Assembly: GCA_002168195.1 (NCBI GenBank)
Contig: NHBP01000063.1
Coordinates: 1-11,518 of the forward strand
Source of the DNA: Planctomycetaceae bacterium TMED10
GTDB lineage: Bacteria; Planctomycetota; Planctomycetia; Pirellulales; UBA7805
Length of the DNA stretch: 11,518 nt
Direction: 5' to 3'
Position numbers and translations under genes: made by a program. Positions 1 through 6,006 of the stretch are shown here, one piece after another. The notes below the pieces were generated by a model. It did no database searches. It saw nothing but the letters and a program-made list of their open reading frames with translations, and was not told the origin of the DNA. Numbering within the stretch: the first letter of the stretch is position 1; each line of letters opens with the position of its first letter.

Positions 1-35
1 TCGAAGCTTCCGCTCTGTGAGCAGAACGGCAGAGT

Positions 36-536
36 ATGTCAGTCGATAGTTTAAATATAGATGCATTGGCTTGGCTTGTGTTGCGGGCCGTGTATGCATG
101 GATGTTTCTGTATCCGGCTTATGGTTTGATTAAAGACTGGGACAGCACCGTGCAAACAACGGCGCTGCTCTTTAAATGGCGTCCGGACCTGTTTGCATTT
201 GGATCGTTACTCCTGATGATTTTTGGTGCGGTTGCGATTTTGTTTGGCATTTATGGTCAATTTGCGGCCATCGGATTCATCGGATTCAATTTGGGGGGTG
301 CCGTTTTGCACTACCGATTGGCACGACTTCTCAAGCAGACGCATCTTTCGAAAGAATCCACGGCAGCAGATCAAGATGCCCTGGAGGGAGCAATCAGCCT
401 GGGGATTGTCGGCCATGTCACATCGGCTGAGAAAAATTTTGTTTTAACCGCAGTTGCTTTTTTCTTTGCGATAAAAGGCACAGGTCCTTTGAGTCTTGGT
501 GCCGGGTTGGGAGTGTTTTCTGTCGGGGTCCTCTAA
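36..536 (+). CDS. DoxX-like integral membrane protein
   Basis: This 166-residue protein is very hydrophobic. Likely membrane helices lie near residues 12-31, 53-72, 75-92 and 133-150. The segment KGTGPLSLG near the C-terminus resembles the Gly-rich G-x-G-x-x-SL end of DoxX-family proteins, which are small four-helix membrane proteins linked to quinone or thiol redox chemistry in some bacteria. An in-frame TGA at 18-20 lies just upstream and this is the only ATG after it, so the start is well bounded, although no clear Shine-Dalgarno sequence is visible. The next gene starts 26 nt after the stop and is probably co-transcribed. The family call rests on hydrophobicity pattern and the C-terminal signature only. 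A generic membrane protein is the alternative. Confidence 0.6.
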   Translation: MSVDSLNIDALAWLVLRAVYAWMFLYPAYGLIKDWDSTVQTTALLFKWRPDLFAFGSLLLMIFGAVAILFGIYGQFAAIGFIGFNLGGAVLHYRLARLLKQTHLSKESTAADQDALEGAISLGIVGHVTSAEKNFVLTAVAFFFAIKGTGPLSLGAGLGVFSVGVL

Positions 537-562
537 AAATGCAGGTCGAAGGAGTGCGAGCA

Positions 563-958
563 ATGGTCAGCGAACGTTACCGAAAGGGTTTGACGGAGAT
601 GCGTCGGCACTTAGGGACTCCTGAGGCAGATGAATACATCGCAAAGATTAATGAAGTGTCGGCAGAATTTGCCAAGCTCAATGTCGAATTTCCATTCGGA
701 GAACTCTATCGGCGTGACATCCTTGACGACAAGACGCGCGAGTTGTGCGCCGTCACTGCGCTCACCGTTTTAGGGCACGCTCTTCCCGAACTGCGGGTTC
801 ATGTAAAGGCGGCTCTTAATTGCGGCGCGTCGAGGGAAGAAATTGTGGAAGTCGTCACACAAATGATTGCCTACTGTGGGTTCCCAGCGGCGACAAATGC
901 CTTGCTCACTGTGAAGGAGACATTCGAACTCATTGACGCCGAACCCACAGACGATTAG
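563..958 (+). CDS. Carboxymuconolactone decarboxylase (CMD)-like protein
   Basis: This 131-residue protein matches the small all-helical CMD family (4-carboxymuconolactone decarboxylase / AhpD-like fold). The family hallmark block is clear: RELCAVTALTVLG, then HVKAALNCGASREEIVEVV, then YCGFPAATNAL. The AhpD CxxC thiol pair is absent and there is only a single Cys in each of the last two blocks, so a peroxidase-reductase role is less likely than a decarboxylase-like or unknown one. An in-frame ATG at 539 would add eight residues. The ATG at 563 is preferred because AAGGAG (549-554) sits 8 nt before it. The gene follows the DoxX-like gene at short distance. The true substrate is unknown, as no other aromatic-degradation gene lies nearby. 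Confidence 0.8.
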   Translation: MVSERYRKGLTEMRRHLGTPEADEYIAKINEVSAEFAKLNVEFPFGELYRRDILDDKTRELCAVTALTVLGHALPELRVHVKAALNCGASREEIVEVVTQMIAYCGFPAATNALLTVKETFELIDAEPTDD

Positions 959-1017
959 ACGCATCGATGGTCGCTTTTAGGCCATAATTCCCCATTTTTC
1001 CCCGCCCTGGATTTGGC

Positions 1018-1023
1018 TAGAAT
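1018..1023 (+). promoter_or_regulatory. Possible -10 element for the YHS-like gene
   Basis: TAGAAT at 1018-1023 is a good -10 hexamer located in the gap after the CMD-like gene. The position 17 nt upstream carries only TTTTTC, a poor -35. A transcript starting near 1030 would have a leader of about 80 nt, including the palindrome CCGATCGG (1034-1041). Confidence 0.3.
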
Positions 1024-1112
1024 AAGGTCGCCTCCGATCGGGGCGGGTGACGGCCGCTGTGTTATCTTTCCCCGATATTGTCACGCAAAGTCAACGAACA
1101 AGGATATATGCA

Positions 1113-1550
1113 ATGAAATTTTTTATCGTTCCCATGTTAGCCATTCTTTTGTTTGGCTTTGCGACTGCTGCTCAAACGGCAGAGGCGGATGCCGTATGCC
1201 CCGTTTCAGGAAAAAAAGCAGCGAAGGTATCAGTGGATCACAATGGTGGTGAAGTTTATTTCTGTTGTAAAAATTGTCTTAAGGCTTTTAAGGAGGATGC
1301 AAGTAAGTTTTCCACCAAAGCCAACGAGCAACTGATTAAGACTGGTCAGGCGAATCAACAGAAGTGTCCGATCAGCGGTGGCAAAATGAAAAGCGGCACC
1401 GCATTGGAGGTCGACGGAGTGCCGGTTGCCTTTTGCTGTAAAAACTGCCGCAAGAAGGTCGATCAGGCGAGCGGCGACGAAAAGCTTGCTTTAGTTTTTG
1501 GGGATGAGGCGTTTAAAAAAGGCTACAAAGTAACGGGCCAGAACGAATAG
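1113..1550 (+). CDS. Exported protein with two YHS/TRASH-like Cys motifs
   Basis: This 145-residue protein begins with a signal peptide (MKFFIVPMLAILLFGFATAAQTAEA), likely cut after an Ala near residues 20-24. The mature part holds two copies of one motif: CPVSGKKA...VYFCCKNCLKAF and CPISGGKM...VAFCCKNCRKKV. The spacing CPxSG followed by FCCxNC is that of YHS/TRASH-type domains, which bind metal ions through Cys, so a periplasmic or surface metal-binding role is inferred. A longer in-frame reading from 1047 is rejected because it places about 22 polar residues before the signal peptide, while the ATG at 1113 has AAGGA (1100-1104) 8 nt upstream. The gene appears monocistronic. Metal identity and partners are unknown. 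Confidence 0.75.
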   Translation: MKFFIVPMLAILLFGFATAAQTAEADAVCPVSGKKAAKVSVDHNGGEVYFCCKNCLKAFKEDASKFSTKANEQLIKTGQANQQKCPISGGKMKSGTALEVDGVPVAFCCKNCRKKVDQASGDEKLALVFGDEAFKKGYKVTGQNE

Positions 1551-1625
1551 GAAGTTGGCAAGCAAAGTGCGGTAGAAGTCCGCTAGGAGGATCGTTTTCT
1601 CTTTGGTGAAACCGGTTCTGGCGGC

Positions 1626-1655
1626 TTGACGCTGGGGATGGCCGTCCGCGATAAT
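1626..1655 (+). promoter_or_regulatory. Predicted sigma70-type promoter of rpmA
   Basis: TTGACG (1626-1631) and GATAAT (1650-1655) are separated by 18 nt. This is among the best -35/-10 pairs in the window and points at rpmA, giving a leader of roughly 105-110 nt. It was found by eye and has not been mapped. Confidence 0.55.
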
Positions 1656-1690
1656 CGAAGCACGGGCGGTGACGTCCACTGGGTCACTCT

Positions 1691-1721
1691 TTGTGGCCTA
1701 GTTGTGGTGGTTGTGGCCTGG
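1691..1721 (+). repeat. Three tandem TTGTGG units in the rpmA leader
   Basis: Three adjacent units read TTGTGGCCTAG (1691-1701), TTGTGGTGG (1702-1710) and TTGTGGCCTGG (1711-1721). The spacing of 9-11 nt is near one helical turn. A GTGAC/GTCAC inverted pair lies just upstream (near 1670-1686). The block could be a protein-binding site on DNA or on leader RNA. It may also be chance low complexity. Confidence 0.45.
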
Positions 1722-1770
1722 CAGTCGAATTTGATCCCGCTGATGTGATGATGATAAAGGTGATGTAGCG

Positions 1771-2016
1771 ATGGCACATAAAAAAGCAGGCGGCAGTACT
1801 AGAAATGGTCGCGATTCCAATGCGCAACGACTCGGTGTGAAACGTTTCGGTGGCCAACATGTTCGGGCAGGCAATATTCTTGTGCGACAAGTCGGCAATA
1901 AATTTCACCCAGGTGCAGGCGTTGGTCAGGGTAAAGATTTCACCCTGTTTGCCTTAGTTGAGGGCTTTGTGCAATTCGATCGCAAAGGTCGTCGCATCAA
2001 TGTGGTAGGCGGTTAG
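1771..2016 (+). CDS. rpmA: 50S ribosomal protein L27
   Basis: L27 sits in the large ribosomal subunit, with its flexible N-terminus reaching toward the peptidyl-transferase centre. The 81-residue product opens with the nearly invariant [16 protein letters not shown] and continues with [18 protein letters not shown] and [18 protein letters not shown]. This covers the whole family; the usual length is about 85. The mature N-terminus AHKK is encoded directly, without the cleaved extension seen in many Firmicutes. AAAGG (1756-1760) lies 10 nt before the ATG. rplU (L21), the usual upstream partner, is not next to it; a leader and the exported Cys-rich protein gene lie there instead. A terminator follows at 2074-2102. 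Confidence 0.97.
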   Translation: MAHKKAGGSTRNGRDSNAQRLGVKRFGGQHVRAGNILVRQVGNKFHPGAGVGQGKDFTLFALVEGFVQFDRKGRRINVVGG

Positions 2017-2060
2017 CCAGGAATTCGTCCAAGGCCCCTTTGGGGTCCTGGGATGACGAA
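2017..2060 (+). other. Competing hairpins after rpmA
   Basis: Two pairings share bases and exclude each other. CCAGGA (2017-2022) can pair with TCCTGG (2046-2051). Alternatively TTCGTC (2024-2029) can pair with GACGAA (2055-2060), enclosing an inner stem of AAGGCCCC (2031-2038) with GGGGTCCT (2042-2049), which has one G-U pair and one mismatch. The structure directly precedes the intrinsic terminator. Confidence 0.45.
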
Positions 2061-2073
2061 ACTTGAAAATTAT

Positions 2074-2102
2074 AGGGATGTCGACAGGACATCCCTTTTT
2101 TT
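2074..2102 (+). terminator. Intrinsic terminator between rpmA and obgE
   Basis: A perfect 9-bp stem, AGGGATGTC (2074-2082) with GACATCCCT (2088-2096), closes a 5-nt loop and runs straight into seven T residues (2096-2102). This is a textbook Rho-independent terminator. It ends 14 nt before the obgE start. Confidence 0.88.
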
Positions 2103-2116
2103 ATGGACTACGCGCA

Positions 2117-3118
2117 ATGTTTATTGATCGAGTTCAAATCGAAGTTGAAGCAGGACGCGGTGGTGACGGCTGCCTGAGTTTCCGCAGGGAAAGGTTTATT
2201 CCTCGAGGAGGCCCCGATGGGGGTAATGGTGGGCAGGGGGGTAGCGTGGTGATTCAGGCGTCTGAAGGAGTGGATCATCTAGCGGTGGCAGCACATCGAA
2301 AGCATTGGCGGGCACGGGCTGGATCAGGAGGCCAAGGGAACAATAGGCACGGTCGTGGTGCGGCGGATACTGTTATCGAAGTTCCTCCGGGAACCATTGT
2401 TCGAGATGCCGAGGATAATTTTATCCTCAAAGATTTAAAACAGGCCGGCGATTCAGTGATTGCCGCCAAAGGTGGAAAGGGAGGGAAAGGGAATACACAT
2501 TTCAAATCGGCGACCAATCGTGCACCTCGACACTTCACCCGCGGCGGGGATGCCGAGGTAAGAAGGCTCATCCTGGAGTTGAAAGTTATTGCTGACGTCG
2601 GGCTCGTCGGTAAGCCTAATGCCGGAAAGAGCACACTTCTTGCTCGTCTCTCTCGGGCCAAACCAGCAATTGCTGACTATCCATTCACAACCAAACGACC
2701 CCATTTAGGGCGTGTTGATGTCGACCGCGATCGTTCCTTTGTGGTTGCAGATATTCCGGGCTTGATTGAAGGAGCACACCAGGGCGTCGGATTAGGGTTG
2801 GAGTTTCTCAGGCATGTTGAAAGAACAAGAGTGTTTATCCATCTGGTGGAACCGACTCCGAGTGATCAGACCATACCATTGGATAATTATCTAGCCATTC
2901 GCAGTGAACTTGCCCAGTACCAGGAAAGCTTAACGAAGCGGCCGGAAATTATTGCAGTCACAAAGATAGAATTACCCGGCGCTGAAGAAATTCGCGCCGA
3001 TCTGGCCGAGCAACTTGATCGGGATGTTTTGGGGATTTCAGCAGTCACCGGTGTTGGTTTAGATGGACTGCTGCACGCGGTTATGGCACAACTCAGTCAA
3101 ACGCCGACAGAATCATGA
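2117..3118 (+). CDS. obgE: Obg-family GTPase
   Basis: Obg GTPases act in 50S subunit assembly and stress control. This 333-residue protein has the Gly-rich Obg fold at residues 1-158 (AGRGGDGCLSFRRE, GPDGGNGG) and a G domain from about 160: G1 GKPNAGKS (165-172), G3 DIPG (212-215) followed by the Obg signature LIEGAHQGVGLG, and G5-like ISAVTG. The G4 box, normally NKxD, reads TKIE (282-285). The variable C-terminal OCT domain is absent, as in many Obg proteins. A longer reading from 2063 (TTG) or 2078 (ATG) would translate through the terminator hairpin, so the ATG at 2117, giving the standard MFIDRV start, is chosen even though no Shine-Dalgarno sequence precedes it. It heads the obgE-coaX-GTPase cluster. 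Confidence 0.95.
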   Translation: MFIDRVQIEVEAGRGGDGCLSFRRERFIPRGGPDGGNGGQGGSVVIQASEGVDHLAVAAHRKHWRARAGSGGQGNNRHGRGAADTVIEVPPGTIVRDAEDNFILKDLKQAGDSVIAAKGGKGGKGNTHFKSATNRAPRHFTRGGDAEVRRLILELKVIADVGLVGKPNAGKSTLLARLSRAKPAIADYPFTTKRPHLGRVDVDRDRSFVVADIPGLIEGAHQGVGLGLEFLRHVERTRVFIHLVEPTPSDQTIPLDNYLAIRSELAQYQESLTKRPEIIAVTKIELPGAEEIRADLAEQLDRDVLGISAVTGVGLDGLLHAVMAQLSQTPTES

Positions 3119-3930
3119 ATGCCGATATCAGCAAGCCTTCGGTGGCAATCGATGTGGGAAACAGTCAAATTATGGCCGGGCTGTTTTTGCAAAATGCGGC
3201 AACCGCTGACCTATTGCCACAACCAGACCGAACGTTGTCGCTCACGACACAACAGTGGAATCCGGTGGAATTAGCGCTTTGGCTCGCACCCTATCGTCCA
3301 GCCGATGTTGCTTGGTTTATAGGGAGCGTGCATGACAAAGCGTCTCTTGCGCTGAGAACGTGGTTGGATGAAGAGGAAGGCAACCCAGTGACCCGACTCC
3401 TGACTTTTCAGGACCTTCCGCTCACGATCGAAATTCCCGATCCGGCGGCGGTCGGAGTAGATCGTTTATTGGGTGCGGTTGCGGCAAATCGTATCCGACC
3501 AAAGGAGCGGCCTGCGATTGTCATCGACCTGGGATCAGCGATTACAGTCGATGTAATCTCAGCCAAAGGCAGCTTCTGCGGCGGCGCCATTCTTCCGGGC
3601 ATCCAGATGAGTGGGCGAGCATTGCACGCCTTCACCGAACGATTGCCTGAAATTAGTCTGACTCCCGGTCCACCACCTTCACCAGTAGGAGAGTCGACCG
3701 AGGAGGCGATCTCAAGCGGCATCTATTGGGGGACGATCGGTGCGCTGCGGGCCCTGCTTGCCGAACTACATGCGGAAATGTCCAGCGACCCGATGATTAT
3801 CGTGACTGGCGGAAATGCAGCCCTCGTGGTGGAGGCACTGGAAGTCGAGGTCCGTTGCGAGCCACATTTGATCCTCGCGGGCATTGCAATTGCCGTCGAA
3901 ACAATCCGTAAAGCAGCAAGCGGTGGTTGA
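3115..3930 (+). CDS. coaX: Type III pantothenate kinase
   Basis: CoaX phosphorylates pantothenate, the first committed step of cytosolic coenzyme A synthesis. The 271-residue protein has the expected ASKHA-fold landmarks in order: AIDVGNSQI near the N-terminus (phosphate-binding loop, catalytic Asp), AVGVDRLLGAVAA (GxDR motif), VIDLGSAITVD (usual D-x-GTAxTxD, here with Ser for the first Thr), GGAILPGI and a late IVTGGNA adenosine-side loop. Length fits the family (about 250-270). The start codon overlaps the obgE stop as ATGA, so the two genes are probably translationally coupled. Type III enzymes need a monovalent cation and resist CoA feedback; this is family knowledge, not visible here. 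Confidence 0.93.
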   Translation: MNADISKPSVAIDVGNSQIMAGLFLQNAATADLLPQPDRTLSLTTQQWNPVELALWLAPYRPADVAWFIGSVHDKASLALRTWLDEEEGNPVTRLLTFQDLPLTIEIPDPAAVGVDRLLGAVAANRIRPKERPAIVIDLGSAITVDVISAKGSFCGGAILPGIQMSGRALHAFTERLPEISLTPGPPPSPVGESTEEAISSGIYWGTIGALRALLAELHAEMSSDPMIIVTGGNAALVVEALEVEVRCEPHLILAGIAIAVETIRKAASGG

Positions 3931-3952
3931 AAATTCGTCCGGAGATATCTCA

Positions 3953-5104
3953 GTGAATCGAGTTATTCTACTGTCCGCTGCAGGTTATGCCGCACTCGCC
4001 TGCTTGCGAGCCGAAGGACCGGACATCCGTACTCTGGTCGGCCGGCACTTTATCCCCAGCGGTTCGCTGCAATGGAATCGCTGTCGAGTTGGTGAACTCC
4101 TCTTCGGGCATTGGGAACAGAAAGATGGTGAGGAAGTTGTGGTGAGCTTATTGGCTGCAGATACCGTGGAAATTCACTGCCACGGCGGCGCGGTCTCGCA
4201 AAATTTACTTCTCAATTCTCTCGTGGCAGAGGGTTGTCAGGTGGTGAAGTGGGAGGACTGGCTTGCGCAAAATTCAGGTGATGCAATCGAAAAGTCCGCC
4301 AAGTTGGCACTCAGTCGCGCAAAAACACAGCGTGTTGCGATGATTCTGCTCGATCAGTTACAAGGCGCACTCCACAATGCCATTAAGGACGTGATAGATC
4401 AATTAGCAAACCAAGATTTGCAATCTGCTGCGACCGCTTTAGAGTCACTGATTGCTCGAATCGATTTTGGAATGCATTTGGAAAAAGGTTGGAGAGTGGT
4501 CTTTATTGGTTCTCCAAATGCGGGAAAAAGCAGTTTGATAAACGCACTTCTGGGCTATCAGCGTTCCATTGTGCTCTCTAAACCTGGCACCACACGCGAT
4601 GTGCTCACGGCAACCACTGCGCTCGAAGGCTGGCCCATAGAACTAATCGATACGGCTGGTCTGCGATCGTCGAATGAACCATTGGAAGAAGCCGGCATGC
4701 GACTGGCTGTTCAGGAGGCATCTCAATCGGACCTCGTGTTGCTTGTATCGGATGCTTCTCAAGATTGGACAACTCAACAAGACCGCTGGCTCAGCCAATT
4801 TCCAAATGTTTTAGTGGTACACAACAAACAGGACTTAGCTGGTGGTCGTGGTGGCAAGCGACCCGAAGGGATTGAGACTGTGGCGATCTCAGCGGAAGGA
4901 TTGGAGAATTTATGTTTTCAGATCGTGCGTCGCACCGTGGGTTCACCGCCAGGTAACGGCGTCGCCATCCCATTTACTCCCGGGCAGGCGTCTGCCCTTG
5001 GTCGAGCATACGCATTGACCGATAGGCAGAAAGCGGCCGAAGCGGAGAAGCTTCTGATTCGATTGCTGTGCGATGAAAACGCCCCAATAGTGCAAAATAC
5101 ATAA
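3953..5104 (+). CDS. MnmE/TrmE-like GTPase, C-terminally short
   Basis: The 383-residue protein has the three-part layout of MnmE, the tRNA wobble-uridine modification GTPase. An N-terminal domain retains GYAALACLRAEGP and DTVEIHCHGGA, a helical part follows, and the inserted G domain is intact: G1 GSPNAGKSS (186-194), G2 PGTTRD (211-216), G3 DTAG (233-236), G4 NKQD (291-294). Two MnmE hallmarks are missing: the PGEFTxRAF segment after the first domain, and the C-terminal FCIGK motif with the catalytic-site Cys. MnmE is usually about 450 residues. It is therefore probably a divergent paralogue. The GTG at 3953 is preferred over an ATG at 3884 inside coaX because GGAG (3941-3944) lies 8 nt before it. 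Confidence 0.85.
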   Translation: MNRVILLSAAGYAALACLRAEGPDIRTLVGRHFIPSGSLQWNRCRVGELLFGHWEQKDGEEVVVSLLAADTVEIHCHGGAVSQNLLLNSLVAEGCQVVKWEDWLAQNSGDAIEKSAKLALSRAKTQRVAMILLDQLQGALHNAIKDVIDQLANQDLQSAATALESLIARIDFGMHLEKGWRVVFIGSPNAGKSSLINALLGYQRSIVLSKPGTTRDVLTATTALEGWPIELIDTAGLRSSNEPLEEAGMRLAVQEASQSDLVLLVSDASQDWTTQQDRWLSQFPNVLVVHNKQDLAGGRGGKRPEGIETVAISAEGLENLCFQIVRRTVGSPPGNGVAIPFTPGQASALGRAYALTDRQKAAEAEKLLIRLLCDENAPIVQNT

Positions 5105-5113
5105 GCGGCTATT

Positions 5114-5140
5114 GATTGGTTAAGGGTGCCCAACCCAATC
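5114..5140 (+). terminator. Possible weak terminator hairpin after the GTPase gene
   Basis: GATTGGTT (5114-5121) pairs with AACCCAATC (5132-5140), with one bulged C. A T-rich run (TTTTATTTT, 5148-5156) follows only after a 7-nt gap, so intrinsic termination is uncertain. Bases 5141-5290 hold nothing else convincing. Confidence 0.35.
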
Positions 5141-5310
5141 CAGATGGTTTTATTTTCTGAGGCTACGAATAGCTCTTATTTTCCCTACTTGCCCTGCATT
5201 CTCTCCCTTGGTACCACTGGTTCATGGAGTTTACCGTCTAGCGACCTGCTTTTGCTCTGTAATTACTCTGCAATCGCAGCCAAACACCCCATGGATTTAG
5301 AGGAAAAGCG

Positions 5311-5799
5311 ATGATGCGTCGGCAAAGCGTCTGGTGTTTGTTTTTCGTGGGAATGATGACTCTCCTTAGCGATCGGTGCGCTGGGGAACCGCCGGGATTG
5401 CAAGTTTGGTGGACCGATTACGGTGCTGCCTATCGCCTTGCAGAGAAAGAAGAAAAGCCACTCCTAGTGGTTTTTGAAGCGTTTGATTTCCCAGGCCCCG
5501 CGTTGCAAGCATCCTTGGAATTAAAGCAGAGTCCGAGTTCCAGTTTGCTGAGCCCTTATATTCTTTGTCGGATTGACACTTCCACAAAGAGCGGACGCGA
5601 CTTGGCCCGACAGTTTGGCGTGCCGGGCCTTCCCAGTGTTGTCATCACCGACAAGCGATTAAAGCGCGTGATTTACCGCCGGCCTGGACCTCTTTCGGAT
5701 CTCGACTGGGCAGTGATGCTGGTTTCCTATCGAACAGGGGAGAGTCTTCCGGATCGTACCTCCCAGCCTTCCGAACAGCGCACCGTTTGCTATACATGA
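5311..5799 (+). CDS. Exported thioredoxin-fold protein lacking CxxC
   Basis: The 162-residue product starts with a signal peptide (hydrophobic core within residues 7-19, likely cut near CAGE at 23-26). The following domain has the thioredoxin layout: helix YRLAEKEEKP, strand LLVVFEAF (51-58), then RQFGVPGLPSVVI (100-112) with the usual cis-Pro at about 108. Where WCxxC should stand the sequence reads DFPGP (59-63), so both redox cysteines are absent and oxidoreductase activity is unlikely; a binding or structural role is inferred. GAGG (5300-5303) precedes the ATGATG start; the second ATG (5314) is equally possible. It appears to be a single-gene unit between the GTPase and fxsA-like genes. 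Confidence 0.72.
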   Translation: MMRRQSVWCLFFVGMMTLLSDRCAGEPPGLQVWWTDYGAAYRLAEKEEKPLLVVFEAFDFPGPALQASLELKQSPSSSLLSPYILCRIDTSTKSGRDLARQFGVPGLPSVVITDKRLKRVIYRRPGPLSDLDWAVMLVSYRTGESLPDRTSQPSEQRTVCYT

Positions 5800-5893
5800 C
5801 GGTAGCATCCTCGGTGCCCGTGTGGCACCCGACGGGTTGACTCGGAAGTGGCTGATACTGACACCGCATTGTCGTCAAGCTTAGCGGCATCAT

Positions 5894-5915
5894 TTGTATG
5901 CCGTGTTGTATGCCG
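5894..5915 (+). repeat. 10-bp direct repeat upstream of the fxsA-like gene
   Basis: TTGTATGCCG occurs at 5894-5903 and again at 5906-5915, a period of 12 nt. It lies about 90 nt before the next start codon and upstream of the candidate promoter, a plausible place for a regulator site. Confidence 0.35.
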
Positions 5916-5927
5916 CGGTCACTCGCA

Positions 5928-5956
5928 TGTTCAATCACCTTGGGCACCGGTAAAAT
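5928..5956 (+). promoter_or_regulatory. Possible promoter of the fxsA-like gene
   Basis: TAAAAT (5951-5956) is a good -10 hexamer. The paired -35 at 17 nt, TGTTCA (5928-5933), is poor. Transcription would begin near 5963, giving a leader of about 45 nt. The preceding gap (5800-5927) shows only a GGTGCC/GGCACC hairpin near 5813-5829 without a T run. Confidence 0.35.
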
Positions 5957-6006
5957 AGACTCATGTTCGGCCCTGAGGTCGTGAGATATGAGGGGAATAT
6001 AAAACC

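Noticed and set aside
1047..1112. Longer start for the YHS-like exported protein
   Set aside because: It buries the signal peptide behind about 22 polar residues; ATG 1113 has AAGGA at good spacing.
2063..2116. Upstream extension of obgE (TTG at 2063 or ATG at 2078)
   Set aside because: It would translate the terminator stem and T run, while the ATG at 2117 gives the standard Obg N-terminus.
2275..2661. 128-codon antisense frame within obgE
   Set aside because: It is a shadow of the obgE coding frame; the plus-strand protein is unmistakable.
3884..3952. Longer MnmE-like reading starting at the ATG inside coaX
   Set aside because: The extra residues are low-complexity and do not fit the MnmE fold. 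The GTG at 3953 has a GGAG site 8 nt upstream.
3115..5104. A new defence or toxin-antitoxin system in the GTPase cluster
   Set aside because: CoaX and Obg are clear housekeeping families, and the third gene is explained as an MnmE relative.
5126..5314. 62-codon plus-strand frame before the thioredoxin-fold gene
   Set aside because: It has no ribosome site, overlaps the next start, includes the putative hairpin and has no recognisable protein pattern.
5812..5832. GGTGCC/GGCACC hairpin as terminator of the thioredoxin-fold gene
   Set aside because: No T run follows, so there is no support for intrinsic termination.
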